From NCBI RefSeq assembly GCF_000208745.1, contig NC_030850.1, forward strand, positions 33,038,599-33,102,598: a stretch of 64,000 nt of DNA, given 5' to 3'. The position numbers and the translations under genes are program-made. Below, piece by piece: positions 12,488 through 24,654 of this stretch. The notes under the pieces are model-generated. The model did not search any database. It saw only the letters and a program-made list of their open reading frames with translations, and was not told the origin of the DNA. Position 1 is the stretch's first letter, and the number at the start of each line of letters is the position of its first letter. Origin of the DNA: Theobroma cacao (taxonomy: Eukaryota > Streptophyta > Magnoliopsida > Malvales > Malvaceae).

Positions 12488-14213
12488 ATGGCTACAACAA
12501 TTAAGCCACTATTAACCGACCTTGTATCTACTGTGAGTTCTGTTCCTCCAAATTATGTCCGACCTGAATCTGACCGTCCAAAACTCAATGAGGTTACCTT
12601 TGATCATTCCATCCCTCTCCTTGATCTCCAAGGCCTTCATGGTCCTAACCACTCTAGTGTTATCAAAGAGATTGGGGAAGCGTGCCAAAATAATGGTTTC
12701 TTTCAGGTATGTGCAGTTCTTTCTTTTCTTTTGGTTTACTCCAAATTTAATTACTTCCCTGTAAAAAAAGGCGTCCGGGAGTAACATCAATTACATTTCA
12801 ATAATATGTTTTGTTATCTGTTGAAGGTTAAAAACCATGGCATTTCACCAGAGGTGATTGATAAGATGTTGCATGTCTCCAAGGAATTCTTTCATTTACC
12901 GGAGAGTGAGCGATTGAAGAATTACTCCAATGATCCTATGAAGACGACAAGACTTTCTACGAGTTTCAATGTGAAAACTGAAAATGTATCAAGCTGGAGG
13001 GATTACTTAAGACTCCATTGCTTCCCTTTAGAGGATTATGTTCATGAATGGCCAACCAACCCTCCATCTTTCAGGTACCACTTGAAGTTATTAACCAACC
13101 ACATCTTCAGGAATATATGTTACTGATTTCATTTAAATTCTTTGTTTGATTTCTTTCTTGTACCACAGAGAAGCTGCTGCAGACTACTGCAAGAACACCA
13201 GAGGGCTGGCGCTGAGACTGCTGGAAGCAATATCAGAAAGCTTAGGCCTGGAAAGGGATTATATGAATTCGGCACTAGGAAAGCATGCGCAGCACATGGC
13301 TATCAACTGTTATCCACCTTGTCCCGAGCCAGAGCTGACTTATGGATTACCTGCTCATGCTGATCCTAATGTTATCACCATCCTCCTTCAAGCTGACGTG
13401 CCTGGTTTGCAGGTGCTCAAAGATGGCAAGTGGAGTGCTGTCAGCCCCATTCCTTACACCTTTATTGTCAATATTGGTGACCAGATACAGGTTAGATAAT
13501 TAATACATACATATACAGAAAGTTCTAGCTGGATTAATTGTCAACGCACCAGTAATTATGAGTTCTTTTTATGCTTGGTGATGATAATTAACAAGATGCA
13601 AGTTATCAATCCAGTATAATAAGCAGGAACTCAACGATATAGTCCTGAAGCTTAGTTAATTACATGTTAATGTTAAAACGGAGAGTTCATACTCAATGAA
13701 CATATATAGTCTCGAAACCGTCGTGTTAAAGGTTGAGGCGTATACCTCTCCAGTCAAATTTTAATGATTAGCAAAAAATTAAAAAAAAAAACCACATCCT
13801 TTTAAAATTGACCGCTACTAAGAGAAATTAATAGTCAAATACCGAACGTGTATATGAACAGAGATATGACATTTGACAACGTCTGCCCGAATTGTTCCAA
13901 GTAGTTCTAGAACTGTAACAAGCAAAAGCTATTTTACTTGATTTCCGTTTCTTCTAAATTAACCATGCAGGTAGTGAGTAATGATCGTTACAAGAGCGTG
14001 CTTCACCGGGCGGTGGTGAACTGCAAGGAGGAGAGGATCTCTATTCCGACGTTCTATTGCCCATCACCAGACGCCGTGATGCGGCCAGCCCCGCAACTGA
14101 TCGACGACGATCATCCTCCCTTGTACAGGAGCTATTCTTACAGTGAATATTACCAGAAGTTCTGGAAACGGGGCCTTAACGCTGAGACATGTTTGGACAT
14201 GTTTAAAATTTAA
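12488..14213 (+). CDS. 2OG-Fe(II) oxygenase, DMR6/DLO-like (salicylate hydroxylase clade)
   Basis: Probable 2-oxoglutarate- and Fe(II)-dependent dioxygenase of the DOWNY MILDEW RESISTANCE 6 / DMR6-LIKE OXYGENASE clade, whose characterised members hydroxylate salicylic acid and damp immunity in the cytosol. Exons: 12488-12706, 12827-13074, 13169-13490 and 13971-14213; all GT-AG, phases close, product 343 residues (normal is about 340). Visible motifs: N-terminal YVRPESDRP; TTRLSTSFNV; WRDYLRLHCFP; the iron ligands H219-x-D221 in GLPAHADPN and H275 in KSVLHRAVVN; and the 2OG-binding R285-x-S287 in RISIP. The C-terminal YSEYYQKFW matches DMR6. The ATG at 12488 follows an AT-poor leader and gives the canonical N-terminus. 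No break was found. DMR6 proper versus DLO cannot be separated without a tree. Confidence 0.94.
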
Positions 14214-14942
14214 GACCTTTGTCTTTATTTTACGTACCCTATTTATGTTATGCAATGCGAGGATGCTTCTTCTAGAAAATAAAGGGTGTGAAATTTTAAT
14301 GAAGGTGACTTTTATTATTTTTACTTAAGATAATTAAGATTACTTATGATATATTATGCATGTGAGTATTTGGGTCACATATGAGTATTTTAATTAGTTC
14401 ATTTACTTTTAATTCAAACAACTTGTGATGATTATATTTATTATAGACAAATATTACGGATTTTAAAAATTATGAAGTTCACAGATTAAAATTGAAAAAA
14501 AAAAGACTATATAAGTATATTTTATTTCAATATTATATATAAAATATTTTTATAATTAACACTATATTATTTAAATTATAAAAAATTAGCAATAAAACAT
14601 GCAAAACATTACTAAATGTGCTTCGATATTATTGATTTTGCAAACTATGGTTACTGAAGAATTTTTAAGATATCTAATGCTTTGGTGTCTCTGTATCTAA
14701 ATTATCAGCAACATAATAATGTTACTAGATATTTGTAGAAGGTTATTAATGAAGTACTTAAAAAGATTATTAAATAATATATATAGACAGGGGTTGGTTC
14801 TTATGCATTTTGAGGTTAATGATTCTGCATAATAAGATTACTAAAAGAAGATATTTAGTATATAATATTTCACTATGTATGTATCTAATATTTTGGTAAC
14901 ATAAAATTATTAAATATTTATAAAAGTTATTAAACCTAATTA

Positions 14943-14985
<43 letters not shown>

Positions 14986-16120
14986 ATTCCAATATTAACA
15001 CACGATTATTAATTATTTATAAAAGGTTCTTTGAAGAGTATTTATAAGGTTACAAAAATAATTAATGAGTGTTAAAAAACGTAATACTATACATTTTGAG
15101 GTTTCTAATTAAGAGATTTAAGGATATTAACAAAATTAGTTAAGTATATGATGTTTCAATAAGGAAGTATCTAATAATTATTTTATTTAACGAGTATCTG
15201 ATATTTAGAGGTGGAGGGAAAGGGGTGATGGGATTTTTTTTTATTTTTATGCATATAAAATTTAAAATATTTGATTTTATCACTTTTAAATAAATCAAAT
15301 GAATTGGTCTAGAGTAGTGGTAAGAAGTCTAAGTTAACCTTTTAAACCAAAACTTTATTTTCTCTTTTTTCTCTTTTATAAGTATACTAAACTCTTTTAT
15401 TTCTTTATTTTTTGTCTTCTTTTTCTTTTATTTTTTAGTATACTAAACTATAACCTTATATGATTAATCTTTAACCACCCTTCATATAAAATTCTAAATT
15501 TATCACTGTTAATATTTGAATAACACTATTTTCTCATGTTTTCTATTACTAATATTATAAGCACATTAATTTAATTATAGTTTTTTTCCTTCTTGGGTAA
15601 AGAATAAAAGATTATCAAAAGGAAATCATAAGAAATAAGTACAATATTTGTTTTATATTTTTGAAAAGTAATATGTGGTTTATTGATAATTGACACAAAA
15701 TACATACATTGAATTCAAATATTTAATCTTAATATTGATAGACAGCAAACTCGATTCAACATTACTAAGTTTTATCTTTAACTAATAATATAATTAAGAT
15801 GAGAGTGATATTTGTGTTTTAATTTTTTAAAAACAAATCTATTAATAATAAGAGATTGGAAAAATTAATTTTTGTCTTCCAAGAAGTAATTCTAATCCAT
15901 TTTTATTATATAGTAACAAAAAAAAAAAGGTAAACTCCTTAGAATACCCCGTAACTCCTGACTACTCCGTTAGGGCATTACAACGTTTCCCTCGCTCTTA
16001 AAGTTCACACCGTTAAAGCAGAGAGAAAGAACGGAAAAAAATGGGGAAAAAATCAAGCTCAAAAGCAAAATCCAAACCAAGATTGCCTTTCAGGACGAAA
16101 AACCAAACCTGGAACCCACT
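14214..16120. other. Intergenic, very AT-rich
   Basis: About 1.9 kb of AT-rich DNA with a (TA)n microsatellite and no credible open frame. Around 15303-15345 the sequence GGTCTAGAGTAGTGGTAAG faintly resembles the polymerase III A-box region of a tRNA-derived SINE, but no matching B-box is convincing. Confidence 0.5.
14945..14982. repeat. (TA)n microsatellite
   Basis: Uninterrupted TA dinucleotide run of about 19 units between the oxygenase gene and the first O-methyltransferase copy. Confidence 0.95.
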
Positions 16121-18483
16121 ATGGAGGACTCGGAACAAGCACTAGAGAATTTCACACAGGCAATGCGTTTAGCGAGCGCCTCAGCACTGCCCATGGCCAT
16201 GCAAGCGGCCATTGATCTTGGCGTTTTCGACATGCTCGCTCCACTTTGTTCGGGTCTCCGCTTCGTGGACATCGGGGCACGCTTGGGCTGTCGCGATCCA
16301 GAGTCTCTCGAAATGCTGGACCGGCTCATCGGGGTACTCTGTTGCAATAACGTGCTTGCATGCTCTGAGGTTGCTACAGTTTGACGCCTGCGGCTAAGTA
16401 CTTTGCCAAAAATGAAGATGGGGTATCCTTGGCGCCCTTGTTGCGATTGAACCATGACAGGGTTTTCCTTGAAAGCTGGTTTGCTTTTTGAACTTTCACC
16501 CTATTTATTGTTTATATATACGGCCTATGTTTTTAGGTTTCGTTAGTATCTTTTTGTTCACTGTCATGAACTGTTACTTGGGGGAAAATTGCGTTGAGTA
16601 ATGATTTGTGTGGTTCCGGAATATCACTTTGTTTGAACTGCTAAGTGTTATTTTCCAACGCACACAGGGGAATAACACTGTAGAATTTTGAAGAGTCTGT
16701 GCAACAAAATAAAGTTCAACTACAAAAAATGACAGCAATTATTATGCTAATATAGTTGATCTTGATTGTGGTTGTTTGTTCGCTATATTGAGCCTTTGGG
16801 AAATTTAGGATTGAGGAAATATTAAAGTTCAAAATGTTTTAAGGTTGGTATTAAATGTCATATTCTACAAGCAATGAGATTACAATTAACTTATCTAGAA
16901 ACGCAGTAGTTTTATTTTTTGGGGTACATGGAAGAAAGTCTTAGGGAGGAGAGGCGGTTCAAAATTTAGAGTAAGCTGTTCTAAAGAGGAGTAAAAAGGC
17001 TAGGTGAAGCCTGTGTTGTTGCAGCAGTTCCATTTTGGCAGTCCATGCATGTCAAAACATAAGTTATTGAGATATGCTTTTGTTCAATTGTTCTTAGGTC
17101 TGGAGTCAAGGATGCAATTCTTGAAGGAGGAAATCCCTTTAGCAGGGCCCATGGCATGCATGTGTTTGAGTATCTTGGCAAGGATGGCAGGTTCAATCAA
17201 GTTTATAGTACAGTTATGTTCAACCACACCACAGTTATTGTGAAGAAGATGCTTAAAACATTCAAGGGTTTTAAGAACGTCAAGACATTGGTTGATGTTG
17301 GTGGTGGTATTGGTGTGGCGCTTAGCTTAATCATTTCCATGTACCCCTCTATCAAGGGTATTAACTTTGACTTGCCGCATGTTATTCAACATGCCCCTCC
17401 ATTTCCTGGTATGATGCCAATTCCTTACCTCTTCTTTTTCTTTTTGTATTCATGATTTCTCTCTGGTAATGAATATAGTTTATATGTAACATCTTTCTTT
17501 ACAGGCAATTGATAGTTATATGATCAGTTATATTATTGCAAATGCCCTGTATTTGGAGTGCAATTTTTCAGATCCTGCAGCTTTTAGTTTTATTATCCAA
17601 ATACCCTGTATTACCATCATATTTAATCCAGCTAGTTGTTTGATTGCAATATCACCAATCATATGGCTGTGGGTTTGGTTTTTAATATTTTGAATCACAC
17701 AACATAATGCCTAAAGTGTGGCTTCTTTTTTGTTGGAAAAGCAAAGATTTTGCTTGCTAGAAAAAAGAGAGAGGAGAAGACGAGAAGAACCTGCCCCTAA
17801 TTGATAATGGCCAAAAGTTAATTTTAATATCATCTATAGCTTTGCAAAATAGCAATAGTTTTTAGAAAGCAACTCTATCACAGTAACAGGAACTCCTTGT
17901 GCAAAATTATTTGCTTAAGATGCCATAGCAAATTTAGTGAAGCAATTTATATTGTGGTGCAGGTGTGAAACATGTAGCTGGAGATATGTTTGAAAGTGTT
18001 CCCAGTGGAGATGCTATTTTTATGAAGGTTAGTTCTGAGCTTTGCTTGAATCTTTCCCGACTCAAAGATATTTTTGTCCCAAATCTTCACAAACTGACTT
18101 TTAGCACCAGCAAACTATGGTTTCGGATAACCAACAGTGAGATTATGGCTATTTTGTAGGGGATTCTTCGGGATTGGAGTGATGCTCAGTGCTTGAAGTT
18201 GTTGAAAAATTGCTATAATGCTCTTCCAAAAGATGGAAAGGTTATTGTTATAGAGCAAATTCTTCCAACTGTGGCTGACCTGGCCAGTGTATACAAAGGG
18301 AAACTATTGAATGATGTGCTTACTATGACTCTAAATCCTGGAGGGAAGGAGCGGAAACAAGGTGAAATGTTTCGCTTGGCAGAGGTATCTGGGTTTGACC
18401 GTATCCAATTTTCATCTTCCCAGTGTCATTATCATGTTCTGGAGTTCATTAAATCTCCAGATAAGTTAGTCGGGTCTAGTTAA
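16121..18483 (+). pseudogene. COMT-like O-methyltransferase, copy 1, frameshifted
   Basis: S-adenosylmethionine-dependent class II (COMT-type) plant methyltransferase; the family methylates phenolic hydroxyls or amines. Exons: 16121-16478, 17098-17408, 17963-18027 and 18160-18483. The dimerisation region reads MRLASASALPMAMQAAIDLG, and the SAM motif [12 protein letters not shown] follows in exon 2. Against the neighbouring copy, one base is missing near 16370 (GAGGTTGC versus GAGGACTGC), which causes a stop at 16382-16384. Beyond it the SLTPAAKYF reading resumes and the other three exons are open to a normal C-terminus. The usual catalytic His in the WILHDWSD block is Arg here (GILRDWSD). Copy 1 carries a roughly 620-nt intron (16479-17097) that copy 2 lacks. 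A sequencing slip at the one lesion is possible, so this copy could still be functional as a gene but probably not by the usual catalytic base. Confidence 0.85.
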
Positions 18484-19301
18484 TGAATTGGCACTTGCGG
18501 GGTTCCTCAAAGTACATGGTAGCCTTTTGTGCTATACCTATGACGCTTTTATTACATACCTATTTTGTGAACTATCTGGTTATCTTCGAAAAGTCAGATG
18601 CTCTGCCCTCAGGGTTGGAATGGATGCTGTGATTAGGAACTGAATGTAATGTAAGAAAATCATACTATATGTTTTGACATTATATGTGTTTTCTTAGATA
18701 TTTTGCTTGAGAACTTAAAGTTTGGCGATTTATGACGGATGTCTATCTAGTGATTCAGTGCTCTAAGTCGGTAAACTCGGTAGTCTCTTCCACTGATGGC
18801 TAATTGTTAATTGACTTTATCTACTACAGGAGGGTGTACTCTGTTCCACCCAAAAATAAAATTTAGTCTGTCTTGTCTTATAAGATAAACTCTTAAATTG
18901 TTGGTTTCATAACTCAGATAATTAATACTATTGGGAGAACTAGAGTTTATATTGTAATCAATTCATTTCTAATAATAAATGAGGTCTTTTCCTCTCAATT
19001 ATGAAAATATTGAATTTGAAAGGACAAAAGAGTACTAATCTACTCTTCTTCTTTTTTTCATTTTCCCTTATTTCCATCATAAAAAAAGAAAAAAAAATTC
19101 CTTCCCATCTTATTTCCCTCTCATCAAATACAGTTTTATATGCACATATAGTTATACATAAATAGCCTCTGGTGGAGACCTGTAGTGGAAGTAGAAAAGT
19201 TCGCTGGAAGAAAAATCGTGAACCGACCTTGAGCGGGTCAAATCCAAAAATCCAGATACCTGCCTGCTTTCTTCCAAGTTGTTGCTTCTCGAAACGAAGC
19301 C
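18484..19301. other. Intergenic between the O-methyltransferase copies
   Basis: AT-rich spacer containing the 3' flank of copy 1 and the promoter side of copy 2. A purine-rich tract lies near 19080-19100. No separate gene or strong repeat was seen. Confidence 0.5.
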
Positions 19302-21080
19302 ATGAACGAAGAGCTACAGACCTTCACAGAAGTCATGCATCTTGTGAGTGCTTTGGCATTGCCTAGGCCGATGCAAGCCGCCATGGATCTTGGCATTTCC
19401 GATGTCCTTGCTCAAGCGGGTCGAGGCCTCTCATCTCTAGCTATTGCTTCCCGCTTGGGGATACGCGAACCTAACTCGTTGAAAATGCTGGACCGCCTCG
19501 TCACCCTCCTTGCTTGCCATGACGTGTTTACTTGCTCTGAGGACTGCTATAGTTTGACGCCTGCGGCTAACTACTTTGCTCGCAATGAAGATGGAGTTTT
19601 TTTGGCACCTTTGATGCGCTTAAATAATGACAGGGTTTTCCTTGAAAGCTGGTCTGGAGTGAAGGATGCAATTCTTGAAGGGGGAAATCCCTTTAACAGG
19701 GCTCATGGGACGAACCACGTGTTTGAGTATCTTGGCAAGGATGGCAGGTTCAGTCAAGTTTACAACACAGCTATGTTCAACCGCACAACCATAGTTGTAA
19801 AGCAGATCCTTGAGTCGTATGAGGGCTTAAGAACATCAAGACATTGATCGACGTTGGTGGTGGGATCGGCGTGGCTCTTAACGTAATCATTTCCAAGTAT
19901 CCCTCTATCAAGGGCGTCAATTTTGACTTGCCCTATGTTATTCAAAATGCCCCTCCTTTTCCTGGTATGCTTGTCATCCATTTCATTTATCTTGTATTTC
20001 GCAAGTTTTTGTCAAGTTATTCTCTTTTTTGGCCAAAGTCATGTTATTCTGTTAATTCGACTGTTTTATTATGTTGTTTGTTGTGCTAATTCTGCAAATA
20101 TGCATTACTTGGATATGCCCTTTACCGCATTTTATCTACCCCATTATGTTGTTCTGGCCTACTACGTGAAGGTCACCAATCTTGGGGGTTGGATTGTCTC
20201 ACTTCGGAATTGCATGAGAATATGCCTGAAAGTATCGCTTGCTTGAATCATTTGAGATAGCTATAAACGTTTTCCGAACGAATGTCCTTAATTTAATGAA
20301 AAATTATTCGTTTTAGGGAAGTTGACTCTACTATGATTGCTGATCACTTTCTGTTATCCTAGATGGAAACCTGGTGATTTATTAATTTATGGTGTACCTT
20401 GATGTAGACAGGAGTAACACCTAATATGTGTTGGAGAGATGTTTGAAACATTTTGCTGGAGATATGTTTGAAAGCATCCCAAAAGGAGACGCCATTTTTA
20501 TGAAGGTAAAGATTTGGACTTGATTAGCACCTTTCTTGGCTGAAGCAGTCTTAATTTCTCCCTAAAAATTCATAAACTGATTTCTCCTCTAAAGGTTATC
20601 TTCCTGTCTTAAAACCCAACCGACTTCCTGAGCAATTGAAATTGTTATAGCAAGGGCATCATTTGTTTTGCGTTTTTTAAATTCTTTTTATTGCTTTCTC
20701 ACATTAGATATTTGGTCTATCAATAATTCCTTTACTGAATTTCAAATTACAGCTGACCGTGCAATATGGATGTTTTATTTAGGGCATACTTCGTGATTGG
20801 GGTGATGATCAGTGGTTAAAGTTGTTGAAGAATTGCTATAATGCTCTTCCAAAAAATGGAAAGGTTATGGTTGTGGAGCAACTTCTTCCCATTTCTAGCG
20901 ACCTTGCCTACTCAATGCAAGAGAAACACTTAAATGATGTTCTCGCATTGACTCTGACCCCAGGAGGAAAGGAGCGGAATCAATATGGAATTCTCTTACT
21001 TAGGATTGAAAGCTGGATTCCGTGATGTTCTCTTTCCATGTGTTTATTGTCAGTATGTGGTGATCGAGTTCATCAAGTAG
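19302..21080 (+). pseudogene. COMT-like O-methyltransferase, copy 2, multiple lesions
   Basis: Tandem paralogue of the preceding gene, same strand, about 0.8 kb downstream. Exons by comparison: 19302-19964, about 20412-20505 and 20783-21080. The first exon is open through SLTPAANYFARNEDG and [13 protein letters not shown] to GRFSQVYNTAMFNRTT. One T is then missing near 19828 (GGGCTTAAG versus GGGTTTTAAG in copy 1), giving a premature stop just before the SAM motif, which is otherwise intact in the next frame. The second exon starts with about 33 bp of partly duplicated sequence that introduces stops. A further shift near 20983 separates PGGKERNQ from a C-terminal tail ending VVIEFIK at 21078-21080. 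The catalytic region again reads GILRDW rather than carrying His. Several independent breaks make a non-functional copy very likely. Confidence 0.88.
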
Positions 21081-21978
21081 CTTGGCACTAAGGTTTTGGT
21101 CAATGAGTTGGGACTTCCTTAAGTAGATGGTATTACTATATCTGCTTTCGTTGAGGGAATTTATTCAATGTAAGCCGACTTTTCTGCTAGTTCAGATGCT
21201 TTATTCACGATCATTAGACTGTTAAACTTCTAAGCAATCTATATCCTAAATAGCCTGTCAATTTGATGACACTTGTCATTTGAGTTGGATGCCGTGATCT
21301 TAAATAGAATTTACACAATTCATACGTGTGGGTGAGACTTAGGATTCTGGTGTCAAGTCCTTATATTAGTATGCTTCTACTTTCGAGTTTCACGTCATTT
21401 AATTTCTTGATCTGACTTCGATGAATTGTGCACCAAGTTGATCTTCCCTGGAAGAAGTGACCCACTCTGCCCTAATGAGGAATGAGGACCAATCCTTGAA
21501 TTTACAAAAGACTAGTATGTGGCTGACAATTTGCAGTTATCTGTGCATATCATACTTGAAGGCTTATTTTTCTTTTGTAAATGCAGATCTTAAAGTGTTT
21601 CTTCGTTTAGTCTTTCTATAGAATTCTTAGAGAGGTACTTTCTGCAACCTTTTACTCTCTAACAAAGGAGTGTGAATATCTTCTGTAGCATGCCACGAAG
21701 CCAGCATAAACACACTGGAAATTTATCCAGTAGATGGAAGTTCTTGTGTTTCAGATGACAAAAGAAAGTGATTATTGGCATCAGATAGTATGCTACAGAT
21801 GTGAAAATAAAAATATACATGTATCTCAATTGCCCATGACAAAACCACATTACATTGGTTTACTCTGGTTAGAACTTAAGCTAACAAAATGAAGTAAGGT
21901 CACATGTTGATGCTGCAAGTATTGGCTTCAGATTTGAAGTATTCACCTCATCTCAGCAGCATTCTTAACCAGTGTCCT
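21081..21978. other. Intergenic
   Basis: Lies between the 3' end of O-methyltransferase copy 2 and the 3' end of the convergently transcribed CURT1B gene. No coding frame with family resemblance. The right-hand few hundred bases should include the CURT1B 3' UTR. Confidence 0.5.
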
Positions 21979-23261
21979 CTAGCTGCTTCCGGTTATTTCT
22001 TTGTATGTGTCTCTTATTTTCTGTACCAGAGCTTCCCTGAAGTTTAAAGTAGGAATATGAAAGACCATCACCAAAACTAGAAATTTTTCTTAGAAAGGAT
22101 AGAATATAATTCATCCTGTTTTCTTCTAAAGTTAATTCAATGTCATGCAAATGACTTGGAACCAAGAGATAATTGAGATAGCATGTATGAGACGTACCTG
22201 TCTGGCTCGAAAAAAAGGTTCTTGTATGCAAACCACTGCAAGGGCGGACAATAAATTGCATAAGAAAATAGGAGTGCTTTATTTATGGATGGATGGATGT
22301 ATCTGATCAGACAACTCATGCCCCATTTGGTATTAAGAGAAGTAGAGTGATATACAACCTTGTCTTAGAATCAACATAAATCCTACTCAACAAGACTGAT
22401 ACCAACAGAAACATGATTCTCGATTGATTAGCTTGATACTTCAAAGAACGGCTTTAAACTAAATATAAGCAAAATGATGAATAATCCTGAGCTCTAGTAA
22501 AGAAGATGATGACTTAGTTGTGGGGCTCTTATTTCTATAGACCTTTCACATGAAACAACAGTGAATTAAATCCAGCTCACCCCACTGTAGCCAATACCCA
22601 CGAGCTCCAGAAGGCCAGGAACCAGAGGAAGCCTATCAATTGCCTGTTAGAGAAGACACCCATTTCATGTTTGAATAATGCTAGTGATGATTCATGTTTA
22701 AGCACTTAAGACTTTAAGACAATCTGCATTTTAAGAATCTCACCGAGATCAATCCAATTGAGCCCCAAAGGGCAACAATACCTGCTACAGCAAGTGAACT
22801 CACAGCATACTTGTCCTCAACTTTATCCCACTGAAAACCAATAACATATTCGTGTTATAAATACAAAATCCTGTATAGTAACAGGAAAATGAAGAAGAAA
22901 ATGATGCAACAATTCTTACGGCATCTCGAATTGTCTTGACAATCTCTGGCATCTCAGCTGTTGCAACCTCCGCTGGGGCCTCACCTGTGGCCATAGCCAT
23001 CACATTTCGAGCAATCTTGCGACCTGGAAAAGTTAAACTCCATGCATGATCAACTGCGTGATTGGTGAAACGAGATATGTCTTTGAACTTACAATAAGCA
23101 GTAGTCTTCCAGGGACGACTCTGGGACTGAACGGGTGGGGGAGGAAGAGTAGGAAGGGTCACACATTGTGGGGATGCAGCAGTTGTTTGACGAGGAGCCT
23201 TAGCATCCACACGGGTAGATGAGGAAGAGATTGATAGTGCACTGGAGGAAGCTGAAGCCAT
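21979..23261 (-). CDS. CURT1B: Thylakoid curvature protein CURT1B-like
   Basis: Small chloroplast protein that bends thylakoid membranes at grana margins; formerly called PSI-P or TMP14. Exons (minus): 23093-23261, 22920-23023, 22744-22830, 22581-22643, 22198-22235 and 21979-22036. All are GT-AG and the phases sum to 519 nt, 172 residues. The Ser/Ala-rich N-terminus (MASASSSALSISSSS) is a plausible transit peptide. The mature region has EIVKTIRDAWDKVEDKYAV, a first membrane segment AVAGIVALWGSIGLISAI, then LPLVPGLLELVGIGYSGWFA as the second, and an amphipathic tail REALVQKIRDTYKEITGSS. This is the CURT1 two-helix layout. CURT1B, rather than A/C/D, is supported by its place between the LHY/CCA1 and bHLH genes, as in Arabidopsis. 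The gene looks intact. Confidence 0.95.
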
Positions 23262-24624
23262 GGCTAGTCAACCTCTAACAGGATGTAATTCTCTTGTCCT
23301 GAGAGAGATTCTAAGGCCAATGAAATGGAGAAATTGATGCAATTTGGTTAGTTTTTATAAATTTATTTGCCTTGTGTTTTTGTTGCCTTCCTTTTTTTTT
23401 GTCTCTCTTTTTTTCTGGGTTTAGCTGCAAATAATCTGATAATTTTGAAAGGGGATGTGGAGATGGTTTGTCTTCCGCGTTTGCAGCGAGAGAACCACTC
23501 ATTCGGTTCATCTAGATAGTGCTGACATGGCGGTTGGATAGGCAATTTATGGTGTTTGATTGGATAGGATGTTCCAGGTTGGCCCTCTGTTGTGCCAAAA
23601 CCCTTGATTGTGTTATCTTTCTCAACTCTCAAAAAGAGCCAAACCTTACAAACCCAAAATATCTTTTCCCCCTTAACATTTAACTCTGGAAACATAATTG
23701 TTTGGCAGTCAGAAAAATACCTCCACTGCTATATGATAACAGTAAAAAACAAAAAAAAAAACAGTAAAAACCACCCAATATTCCCCTTTGAGGAAAAAGG
23801 AAAATTACAAAGCATAAAACTTAAATTCACATTGACTATGTAGCCATTGAACTTGTCTTACCCAATAATTTTAACTAGAAAACTTCCATGAACTTGTCCA
23901 ATTTCCCCGGTTTGGCTTTTCTCATTTGCCTTTCCTAATGGATTGGGTTTAAGAAGGTCTGAGTGATTCGGTTTGGCTTAGAAACATCTAACCCATTGGG
24001 CCTCTAAGTTGGGCTGATCAGCCTGAGGGAGCTATACTAATCTAACCCGCCCTTTACATGATGACGACTTCTATAGAAACAGGTCTTTCTATGAATAGAT
24101 GCATTTACTTGCAGCATGTTGCTTAATCCTATCTTTTCGTTAATATTCTATAAAAAATCCCAAGTTTTTTTTTCCTTTTTTGGAATGAACTCTGAAGCAA
24201 ATTGATGAGACAGAGTAAGACATAATTCTGCAATAGCTAGAAGAACAATAGCAACTTAAAAGGTTATATTGCAATAAGAGATTAGGTCTGGACCACCTGG
24301 AGGTGAATAATTACTGTCATAAGGGAAGAAGGATGACCCTTTTTTTTATTTTTCCTTTCTCCCCTAACTGAAGTTCAAAACGCATTGATAATCAATCTGA
24401 GTCCTCACAAACACATCCTGTAACTTTCTACCTATTTTACTTTAAACTTTAAAATAGAAAATTTTCACTTTTTTCTGCAACCAATTTGAGTCACCCCACC
24501 ATGACCATTTGGAACTTGGAAGAGTGCATTTCTATTGTTGATGCTGCAACAAGAATTTGATATTGGTATCACTTTTCGGCTGCCTAAACCACGCCACGAG
24601 GATATAAAAAGGTTTAGTCCATAG

Positions 24625-24654
24625 ACATAGACACAGACACAGACACAGACACAG
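24625..24654. repeat. Hexanucleotide tandem repeat (ACACAG)n
   Basis: About five units of ACATAG/ACACAG in succession, located 20 bases after a GATATAAAAAGG string. Confidence 0.9.
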
